55,834 nt of DNA from Candidatus Electryonea clarkiae (lineage in GTDB: Bacteria; Electryoneota; Electryoneia; Electryoneales; Electryoneaceae), in assembly GCA_030765455.1 (NCBI GenBank), contig JAVCCM010000166.1, positions 1-55,834 on the forward strand, read 5' to 3'. A program made the position numbers and the translations under genes. This document shows positions 18,020-25,622 of the stretch, piece after piece. Every line of letters begins with the position of its first letter. Positions within the stretch are counted from its first letter, which is position 1. The notes under the pieces were generated by a model, which saw only the letters and a program-made list of their open reading frames with translations, did not search any database and was not told where the DNA came from.

Positions 18020-21000
18020 CTATTTTATCAATAATGCTTTGCGAGTTTCTTTTATAGCTCCTGCTTCAACTATAAAGAAGTAGATGCCGGAAGCTGCTGT
18101 TCTATCCTGCCAGTTGAGCTGATGATAACCCGGTGATCTCGTTCCATAGTTTATATTGGCGACCTCTCTTCCGAGAAGGTCTAAGACTTTCAAGGAAATG
18201 GCAGCTTTCTGCGGAAGAGCAACCTCAATCGACACAGAAGGATTAAATGGGTTGGGCCAGGGCTCACTAACAGAGTACTCCACCGGCATTATTAACGATT
18301 CGCCGGCATCGGAGTAAGACAGGTAGAATTGAGATACATCTGATGAGGTTTGCGCTCCAGCTTCATCCATAGCCACGACCCACCAGGTGCAAACTTGTTG
18401 GTATTCCAAATCAAATCCGATAGTGTCAATACAGACAGAAAAGTCGTTCATCAGTAATTCATCAAATCGGGCAGTATCACCGTTCGTGGCAATATTAATG
18501 GAATAATAAACCATCCCATCAGGATCGTTTGACGTTTCCCATTCAAAATTGACAACATCGCCTTCCACAGAATCGCCATTTTCAGGGCTTAACAACCTGA
18601 AGGGTGAAGGAGCAGTATTCTCATTGATAATAGTAAATATTACCTCGTCACTGTCTGAAATATCCTCAGGATTTGTCGCAATAAACGTAATAGTATCAGA
18701 TCCTGTCCACTCTTCATCAGGCGGAGTGATCATTACAAACCGATTTACAATTTGCACGATCAGGTCATCATTCCCCTCCCACGTCCAGAACAGCCGGTTG
18801 TGGGGGTAGTTTGGATCAAGTGAATAATCGTCTAATCGGAAGTATTCAAAAGAATTACCAACGATAATTGTCTGGTCAGGGATGTTGCCGACAAATGGAC
18901 CTGTTCCATCTTCAATAACTGCAAGAGATACGGGTATTTCTTTACTTTGCAGACTCGTATCATTTGTCCGGATCAATATTGAACCTTCATACTCTCCAAA
19001 GGGGATGTTTTCACCGGAAACCGTGACTAACGTACCACTATTCCCACCACCGGGTATAATACCTGCACTACTTGAAAGCGATAGCCATACGGATGGAACT
19101 GATACTTTAATTGCCAGTTCATTCTCAATATAATTTGCACTATTATGTAAGATGGTCAGTCCTATATCCCGATCATAATCCTGTATGCCGATAGTGGATT
19201 CGTCAAGACGATCATCGTTGGGTATGTTCATATCAAGATATTGAAAAATGATCGCTCCACTTTCATTAAAAATAATTTGAAAAGTATATGGTCCGCCTCT
19301 TCCACCCCAGCCCCTGACCTCGGAATACGTTACTACTACACTATCATTATTATTGCTCCAGAGAGAAATTTGACCATCTCCTTCTTCGGTCAGATCTAAA
19401 TCATCCCACCAAGGGGCAATTATCCCTCGTGAAGCCAGGTTTGTAGGTAAAGCCCTGTTTCGCCATAATGCATCCTGTTCCGGAGCAAGAGTGATATACC
19501 CATTTGTACATATCCAGAACAAGCTGTACCCGGATCCATAGTATTCAAAATCAAATGGAAAATCGTAAGGGCCTGCAAAACCGTCATCACCATCAGGCCT
19601 GAAACCGGTTATCTCTTCGCCTTCCCGTTCATGCCATTGAAAAGGTGTGCTATTTATTTCATTCGAATCCCGCCAGATATATCCAAAATTATCAGGACCT
19701 CCCCAATTGTCCAGTTCTTGCGGTCCGGGCAACCCTTCATCACCTTTTTGTTCCTTCACTTCCCAATTTATTTGCTTCTTTGGTTGAGCTGTCACCCCGG
19801 GTCGCATGGTTCCCAAGCCTCGGTCGTCAAGTTCCGCACCTGATTTTGCAATCGACTTTATAGATTTCCTTGATGTGCGCAAACCTGTTCTCCGGTTTCG
19901 TTCAGTTTGATCCAATTCGCCATCAATCACTAATGCAGTCCATGTCAATGCTCCACCGGTCTCATTAGCAATAAGTATCGAATCGCTTTCAGTGCCGCCG
20001 CCGACTACAATAAAATTCATTCGTTCCGGGGAGATTGATGCTTGAGGCGGATTACTCATTAGACCAAGGTCATCCGTGAAAAGAATTGCGCGACCATTTT
20101 CTAGAGGAGCTGCTCCTTCAGATTCGCTGTTCCAGTACGCATATTGAAGACCTCTGCTTTGATCAGGACATTCGATGCCGATAGTTGCATAATCATTATC
20201 GCTTATATCATTTGATCGATAACTGATTGTCTGGTACTGAAAGAGAATTTTTCCGTTACCGGTATTGGTTTGCCAGACAGCAGGGTCAAACAGGATTAAC
20301 TGGAAATCTTCATTAACATTATTGTGTGCTGTCCTGCAATTCCACTGTACAATCAACCTGCCGCCAGCAACATCATTATACGTGTAAATCCCACCGCCGG
20401 TTGTGCGAAGATCATCCCAGAAGGGTGCAATCATGGCTGGCGGTCCATTTGGATTTGGTATTGGCCAGTTCCGAAAGAGAGGTATCGAAGGGTGTGCACC
20501 AAAACACATCCAGCCATTACTGCATATCGTAGCCTGTCTGTAATCTTTGCCATAATACCTGAATGTAAAAGGAAGATTGATAACAGCGGCATCATCGTCT
20601 TCGTCGGCAATATCCTCAATTACCAGCAACTCACCGATTATACTAATTTCAGTCCAGGCATAAGTTGGAACTGTACTATATATTGAATCAGAATCCTCGT
20701 CATCGAGTGCCCAGTAACCATATTCATCCGGACCTATCGGACCGTTTCCTTGCGGATCAGCGATAAACAGAAAATATTGGATGCTGTCAGTTGCGCCTGA
20801 TTCATTCTCAATTATCAAAACCAGTGGAATTATTTCGCCAATGGATGCAAGTTCGTTTACCGAAATCTGAAATGGATCGTCTTCGTTATCACTTATATTT
20901 CCAGGTTCAATATCATCAAATGATGCAATACTGTCTATAATCGTAATAGATTCACTTGTTGAACGTAGAACTGCCGATAGTGCAACAGCCGCTATGGAAC

Positions 21001-23350
21001 CGGTATTTTCAACTCCAAGATAAAAATCTTCGGTTTCTCCGGGCATTATTTTGTTCTCTTCATTCATAACGACCGGTTCGCCTGAAGCGATAAACGACCA
21101 GGCGGTTACAGGAATCGGAACTGCTGAAACAAAATCTTCACGACCTACTATTGTCAAAGTTAAAGAAGGAACAGCACCATCCTGTACTCTTGATGCCACT
21201 CGAACCTGGATGTCATCCATTAGAGTATGCTGGCCGCCGGGAGCTAAAGCTGGAACAATCAGTTCATCAATATGGTGACATATCAACCGTGAATCTTCAC
21301 TGGTGATAATAGCATTATACTGTGTGGAAGAATCAGTGCCGCTGTTGCTTACCGTTAGTTCAAGTGTCAACATTTCGCCTGGATTAGCTTGGCCATTCCC
21401 TTCATCTCCATCGTCGATTCCGACGGAAACAAATCCAACAAAAATATTATCAGTACTTTTTCTGATTACCATCTGGTAAGGAATAATATTGTCGCCAACC
21501 ACAGTAAGCATCAGGGAATCATATTCCGACGGTTCGGCGATTAATAACCTGGTGTATCCAAATTCATTGAAACGACGGGAGTCTATGATTTCATCATCAA
21601 GAGTGAGGGTTGCCCAGGAATATTCGGGAAGATCTCCGGCAACGTCTATTTCCACGTCCAAATGATTTTGACCAGATCCAAACTCAACATCGTGTATTAC
21701 GACCGGCTGTAATGGTACACCTGCCCAAATCCTTAGAGCAGGATCGCCCATCAAATTGTTCCAGTGGGAGAAATCGTCAATATGTACCTGGTCGTTTGTG
21801 CCGATGTAGGCTTCGTATAAACGAATTTTTGCGTGAACAAGCGCCCAGCCTATTGATCTGATATTCTGATGCAAAACACCTTCGTAAAATGCTGCATCAA
21901 TTACATTATTAAACCGGGTATGTGTCCCGGCAGTCGAAGTACCGATACAGGCGACACCACCCCTAAAATTATTGATACCTGTGCCGGCTCGAAAAATACC
22001 CTCACTTTTTGAGGTCGCTTCGTAAGTGAAATTACCGGTACCACATGTAATTAAAGTGAAGACAGGCAGCCGGGTACTATTAGTAAAATTGTTGATATGA
22101 TTGTTAGTCCATCCACTCATTCCCAGGTAACCGCGATAGTTGACAAAACATGCGCCGTTATTCACGCTATTGACAATAAAATTTGGTATATTCCCTTCCA
22201 TCGTGTACCATAATGTGTCCGATGAAATATCATTTTCGGTGAACATCCATTTTATTGTACGGTTCGTGTAAATAGTGCTGATTCCAGAACCAGAACCGGC
22301 TGTCAAAACAACATTTTCAAGCCACCTGGTATCATCAACTTCTACATCACGTTCATAAGCAATTGTTTTATTGACTACTCTAAGCAGAGTGGTCAAATCC
22401 CTGACGCTGAATCTTCCGACAGATATATCAGCAAGGATATCGTTGCCATCAAGCAAAGAATATCCATAGTCGCCATATTCCGAATGATGCACCATGCGGA
22501 ATGGAGACTGGATAGCATTACCGCTGTCGCCAATCAGCAAAAGATGATCCAGGGGAACAGCTTCCTCATCGTTATAACGATTTCTTACAAGCTGCATAAT
22601 AGAGGTTGATGAGGCAGTGTTAGCCGGTGATTCTATTTCAACAGTATAACCCTGTTGAATTTTCCAGCTTATATAACCTGCCAATGCATTGCGAACATTC
22701 TCGTCTTCATCGGCAACGATCAGGATACGTCCAAGCGGGGCAACTTCCACAAAATCGAGTTCGTCTAATTCATCAGTATTGAGAATATGGCTGTCTAAAA
22801 TTCGCCGCATGTCGGAAGATATCCGGATTTGCCCGGTTCTTCCCGCTGATCGATTATCAACGCCATCAAATTCTGCTGTTAAAACAATGTCTTTTGAAAT
22901 GGACAACCTTCCGCTCTCATCGAAAGCAAAGGGAACAATCTTTATTGGAAAAATACGGACACCGCGAAAAAGCGCCGGTTCGCCGACTTCAACGTATGGT
23001 TGTTGATCAACCCGGTCTGGCATGTAGATTTCAGTTGCCTCCGAACTGTTTCCAATCCGGATTGCAGCATTTAATCCTGTGCCATTCGGAACTGCCACCC
23101 AGGCAGCAAGCTGGGCAAGTGAAGAGATATCAGACAGCGAATTTATATTGTTCAGGTCATAGTTTTGAGGATTGTCAAGCAATGAAGTAGAATTTATTTC
23201 CAGGTGGGCTTCAATTCCTGTCCGGTTCGAGCTTATTCCTGACCAGGAAACTGGCTCAGATGTTTGAACAGCCAGACCCTCTGACAGTTTTCCAATTAAA
23301 AGCAGGAAAAATAAAACTGCCTTTTCTTTGCTATGTCCTGAAATCTTCAT
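18020..23350 (-). CDS. Giant C25-like secreted protein with Ig-like, beta-sandwich and type IX sorting domains
   Basis: 1,776 residues. The signal peptide is AVLFFLLLIGKLSEGLA. Residues about 205-560 resemble Peptidase_C25 (LLLIGDSGNAI, ADISVGRF, then ITCGTGNF with Cys436), but at the gingipain histidine site it reads YRGYLG (405-410), again without His. CARDB-like repeats follow, then two copies of a beta-sandwich module (GPDEYGYWALDDEDSDS and GPDNFGYIWRDSNEI, each with a later CSNGW/CTNGY segment), a choice-of-anchor-like stretch, a cadherin-like domain (GNIPDQTIIVGNSF), an FN3-like domain and a sorting domain (WPNPFNPSVSIEVAL to TRKALLIK). It is a distant paralog of the tandem C25 pair at 816-8515. 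No strong Shine-Dalgarno is seen before ATG 23350. Confidence 0.85.
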   Translation of the reverse strand: MKISGHSKEKAVLFFLLLIGKLSEGLAVQTSEPVSWSGISSNRTGIEAHLEINSTSLLDNPQNYDLNNINSLSDISSLAQLAAWVAVPNGTGLNAAIRIGNSSEATEIYMPDRVDQQPYVEVGEPALFRGVRIFPIKIVPFAFDESGRLSISKDIVLTAEFDGVDNRSAGRTGQIRISSDMRRILDSHILNTDELDELDFVEVAPLGRILIVADEDENVRNALAGYISWKIQQGYTVEIESPANTASSTSIMQLVRNRYNDEEAVPLDHLLLIGDSGNAIQSPFRMVHHSEYGDYGYSLLDGNDILADISVGRFSVRDLTTLLRVVNKTIAYERDVEVDDTRWLENVVLTAGSGSGISTIYTNRTIKWMFTENDISSDTLWYTMEGNIPNFIVNSVNNGACFVNYRGYLGMSGWTNNHINNFTNSTRLPVFTLITCGTGNFTYEATSKSEGIFRAGTGINNFRGGVACIGTSTAGTHTRFNNVIDAAFYEGVLHQNIRSIGWALVHAKIRLYEAYIGTNDQVHIDDFSHWNNLMGDPALRIWAGVPLQPVVIHDVEFGSGQNHLDVEIDVAGDLPEYSWATLTLDDEIIDSRRFNEFGYTRLLIAEPSEYDSLMLTVVGDNIIPYQMVIRKSTDNIFVGFVSVGIDDGDEGNGQANPGEMLTLELTVSNSGTDSSTQYNAIITSEDSRLICHHIDELIVPALAPGGQHTLMDDIQVRVASRVQDGAVPSLTLTIVGREDFVSAVPIPVTAWSFIASGEPVVMNEENKIMPGETEDFYLGVENTGSIAAVALSAVLRSTSESITIIDSIASFDDIEPGNISDNEDDPFQISVNELASIGEIIPLVLIIENESGATDSIQYFLFIADPQGNGPIGPDEYGYWALDDEDSDSIYSTVPTYAWTEISIIGELLVIEDIADEDDDAAVINLPFTFRYYGKDYRQATICSNGWMCFGAHPSIPLFRNWPIPNPNGPPAMIAPFWDDLRTTGGGIYTYNDVAGGRLIVQWNCRTAHNNVNEDFQLILFDPAVWQTNTGNGKILFQYQTISYRSNDISDNDYATIGIECPDQSRGLQYAYWNSESEGAAPLENGRAILFTDDLGLMSNPPQASISPERMNFIVVGGGTESDSILIANETGGALTWTALVIDGELDQTERNRRTGLRTSRKSIKSIAKSGAELDDRGLGTMRPGVTAQPKKQINWEVKEQKGDEGLPGPQELDNWGGPDNFGYIWRDSNEINSTPFQWHEREGEEITGFRPDGDDGFAGPYDFPFDFEYYGSGYSLFWICTNGYITLAPEQDALWRNRALPTNLASRGIIAPWWDDLDLTEEGDGQISLWSNNNDSVVVTYSEVRGWGGRGGPYTFQIIFNESGAIIFQYLDMNIPNDDRLDESTIGIQDYDRDIGLTILHNSANYIENELAIKVSVPSVWLSLSSSAGIIPGGGNSGTLVTVSGENIPFGEYEGSILIRTNDTSLQSKEIPVSLAVIEDGTGPFVGNIPDQTIIVGNSFEYFRLDDYSLDPNYPHNRLFWTWEGNDDLIVQIVNRFVMITPPDEEWTGSDTITFIATNPEDISDSDEVIFTIINENTAPSPFRLLSPENGDSVEGDVVNFEWETSNDPDGMVYYSINIATNGDTARFDELLMNDFSVCIDTIGFDLEYQQVCTWWVVAMDEAGAQTSSDVSQFYLSYSDAGESLIMPVEYSVSEPWPNPFNPSVSIEVALPQKAAISLKVLDLLGREVANINYGTRSPGYHQLNWQDRTAASGIYFFIVEAGAIKETRKALLIK

Positions 23351-23730
23351 TGGTAATAGTATGAATTTTTCTTAAGCCTTTTTTGTTGTCATCGGACAGA
23401 TCATAATTCAATAAAGTTGTCTTGTATGATGTTTTTATGAGAAGAACAAATCGAATCTAATATAGATTGAGAAGTTAGAAAAGATTTCGAGGTACGGCAA
23501 CAAGAAATAAGAGGAAAATGAAAATATTTTACTAAGACAAGATCAGTAGAATTTCTAAAAAATAATTATCTATTGCCCTTATTCGATTGACAATGCTCAT
23601 CATCATTCTCATATTATTAAATGCGGGTTACAGACAGATTAATACTCCGCTGAATTCAGTCATATCGGTTGATATATTTATATATTGCAATAAACTATAT
23701 CTGCATTTTCACTTATCTTAAAGAGGCTTT
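23351..23730. promoter_or_regulatory. Divergent AT-rich promoter region
   Basis: This 380-nt region separates the divergent giant C25 gene and hpt. It is very AT-rich. A stretch TTGATATATTTATATATTGC (about 23668) followed by TATATC lies 40-60 nt before hpt and could hold its promoter, and hpt has an AAGAGG ribosome site at about 23721. No gene or strong hairpin was seen in the rest. Confidence 0.35.
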
Positions 23731-24276
23731 ATGTTTACACTGGCTTCCAACCCATTGATCTCAGCTGAAGCGATAGCTGAGCGTGTTTCAGAGCTCGCAG
23801 GATATCTTTCTACTGAGTTCGTTCCCAAAGGTCCGGTCACAGTACTTGCCATGCTGAGGGGAAGCTATGTTTTTGCCGCTGATCTGCTGAGAGAACTTTC
23901 TCGAAAGGGAGTCATAATTGAAGAAATAGACTTTATCGAAGCCTCAAGTTATGGTGCAGATACAGTATCATCAGGAACTGTCCGGATCAATAAGGGTTTC
24001 AGTTGTGATATAACCGGTAAACAGGTACTTATTATTGACGATATTCTTGATACAGGCAATACGATTCGCCATATCCTGGGTTACCTCGCTGACCAAAATC
24101 CCAAATCTATAACTACCTGTTTTCTTTTAGACAAACCGTCCCGTAGGGAACATGACGTCGAAGCTGATTATGTCGGTTTTAAAATAGAAGATAATTTTGT
24201 CGTCGGTTATGGACTGGATTTCAATCAACGGTTCCGTGAGCTGCCGTACATAGGAATTATCGAGGAAAGAGCGTAA
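23731..24276 (+). CDS. hpt: Hypoxanthine phosphoribosyltransferase
   Basis: 181 residues, the usual length for bacterial HPRT. It carries the type I phosphoribosyltransferase PRPP-binding loop VLIIDDILDTGNTI, the upstream MLRGSYVFAADLLREL flap/PPi loop region, and the family C-terminal VGYGLDFNQRFRELPYIGII. It salvages hypoxanthine (and guanine) to IMP/GMP with PRPP in the cytoplasm. The start at ATG 23731 is supported by AAGAGG 6 nt upstream. It appears monocistronic; the gap after it is filled by a dispersed repeat. Purine salvage is also represented by the phosphorylase gene at 38401-39231. Confidence 0.95.
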   Translation: MFTLASNPLISAEAIAERVSELAGYLSTEFVPKGPVTVLAMLRGSYVFAADLLRELSRKGVIIEEIDFIEASSYGADTVSSGTVRINKGFSCDITGKQVLIIDDILDTGNTIRHILGYLADQNPKSITTCFLLDKPSRREHDVEADYVGFKIEDNFVVGYGLDFNQRFRELPYIGIIEERA

Positions 24277-24303
24277 ATAGTTCCTGTAGAAAAACAACAA
24301 CCG

Positions 24304-24395
24304 CCGTCATTGCGAGGAAGCGAAGCGACGAAGCAATCTCCTGAATTACAACAATCTAAAATGATTGAGATTCTTCACTTCGTTCAGAATGGCAT
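24304..24395. repeat. Dispersed intergenic repeat (CGTCATTGCGAGGAAGCGAAGC type)
   Basis: The sequence GTCATTGCGAGGAAGCGAAG, then CGACGAAGCAATCTC, and a second unit GAGATTCTTCACTTCGTTCA match, from memory, two very widespread non-coding repeat words found next to each other in genomes of many phyla. Here both follow hpt directly. It can fold (GCGAAGC-type hairpins) but encodes nothing. Confidence 0.6.
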
Positions 24396-24488
24396 AAAAA
24401 TTAAGTACTTGTGGTTTGGTCTAAACAATTACAAATATTCAGGAACCGATGATATTTATTAAGTCACTTCACTGTTGATACCGTTAAT

Positions 24489-24677
24489 ATGCGAAATTTC
24501 TTCCACAGACGGCGTCCACGGTATTTAATATTTGCCCGTATCTTTGCAGTATCAGGAATAATTGCGGGGGTAATCTGGGCTGAACGTTTTGCGCCCATGT
24601 TGACCTCACGATTGAAACTCAATACTTTCATTGATCTTGGAATAAAATTATATAATAAATATGTTAAACAAGCATGA
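24489..24677 (+). CDS. Small single-pass membrane protein, unknown
   Basis: 62 residues: a basic N terminus (RNFFHRRRPRY) then one hydrophobic segment (IFARIFAVSGIIAGVIWA) and an amphipathic C-terminal tail. Its TGA stop overlaps the ATG of the cruF-like gene (ATGA at 24674-24677), which implies translational coupling. I do not recognise a family; the overlap argues that it is real and perhaps an accessory to the carotenoid enzyme. There is no strong Shine-Dalgarno before ATG 24489. Confidence 0.6.
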   Translation: MRNFFHRRRPRYLIFARIFAVSGIIAGVIWAERFAPMLTSRLKLNTFIDLGIKLYNKYVKQA

Positions 24678-25453
24678 GTTCCGGCGCTATTATATTAGTA
24701 TCCCTTGCGGCGTTTCTTGTACTCCTGATGTCTCTTGACAGGCTGCTTCAAGCCTTCAATCGACCACCCGGAAAAATATTCGACGGAATTCAACTCATTG
24801 TTGCCATATCCGGCGTTGTTGTTCATGGAATTCTGTTTGGCGGCATTCCGTGGACAATAAAATTCTTCCTTGTAACAATTACAATACCTGCGCTGATTGA
24901 AATTATTGGAATCAAAACCGGTTTCCCTTATGGTAAATATCGCTATACGGAAAAAGCAGGCGCGGTTATTCCGGGGGGTGTGCCATTAACAGTAATTCTC
25001 ATGTGGTGGGGATTATTGTACGTGGCATTTAATACTGCAATTGCCTTAACAAATATCCTTCACATCGGAAACCCAGATATCCTGATAATTATTATAACTG
25101 CCATAGCGGTTACTTTATGGGATCTGACAGGTGATCCTGTAGCGGTAAATGCGGGTCTCTGGACCTGGGAAAAACCCGGTAGATATTACGGTATTCCTGC
25201 GACAAATTTCGCGGGCTGGTTATTCACCTCAATCATCGCGATCTTAGCGGTAAGGATTATTGCCGGGACATTCCCTGATCCTGACAACCTGTCAATACCC
25301 GGCTGGTTGATATTTACCCCCGTATTTCTTTTCGGAATCCTCCTGCTGAATTATGCCGGTGCGGCAAAAAAAAGAGGGCTGCCCCTTGCTGCCTGGATCA
25401 GCCTGTGTTATGGTCTATTTGTACTTGCCATATTTGTTCTGAACAGTATTTGA
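24674..25453 (+). CDS. cruF: Carotenoid biosynthesis protein, CruF-like (DUF422)
   Basis: 259 residues with about seven hydrophobic segments. The family pattern is clear: IEIIGIKTGFPYGKYRYTE, then GVPLTVILMWWGLLYV, then WDLTGDPVAVNAGLWTWE and GRYYGIPATNFAGWLF. This matches the integral-membrane carotenoid biosynthesis family that includes CruF (1',2'-hydratase of gamma-carotene/lycopene) and bisanhydrobacterioruberin hydratase. The predicted role is hydration of a carotenoid end in the membrane, but the exact substrate is not readable. It is coupled to the small protein upstream by an ATGA overlap. No other carotenoid genes (crtB, crtI) are in the window. Confidence 0.82.
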   Translation: MSSGAIILVSLAAFLVLLMSLDRLLQAFNRPPGKIFDGIQLIVAISGVVVHGILFGGIPWTIKFFLVTITIPALIEIIGIKTGFPYGKYRYTEKAGAVIPGGVPLTVILMWWGLLYVAFNTAIALTNILHIGNPDILIIIITAIAVTLWDLTGDPVAVNAGLWTWEKPGRYYGIPATNFAGWLFTSIIAILAVRIIAGTFPDPDNLSIPGWLIFTPVFLFGILLLNYAGAAKKRGLPLAAWISLCYGLFVLAIFVLNSI

Positions 25454-25481
25454 TTTAATAGATACTCCGGTTGGAGAGTAG

Positions 25482-25607
25482 TCCTTTGCGTATTCTCTGA
25501 GATCTTTGCGGTTTATCTTTTTTTACCGCAGAGAACTCAAGTAGGCGCTAAGTTCGCTAAGAATATTTTTGCGTTCTTTGTGGATTCTCTGAGATCTTTG
25601 TGGTTTA
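25482..25607. repeat. Dispersed repeat with two direct arms around an inverted centre
   Basis: Two similar arms, 25482-25515 and 25566-25607, share TTTGCG, ATTCTCTGAGATCTTTG and GGTTTA. Between them 25524-25563 (ACCGCAGAG, GCGCTAAG, TTCGCTAAGAA) reads partly as the reverse complement of the arms. This 'TTTGCGGTTAATT/CTCTGAGATC' class is a common non-coding intergenic repeat. It fills the 169-nt gap between convergent genes. Confidence 0.55.
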
Positions 25608-25622
25608 TTGGGGTTCTGTAAA

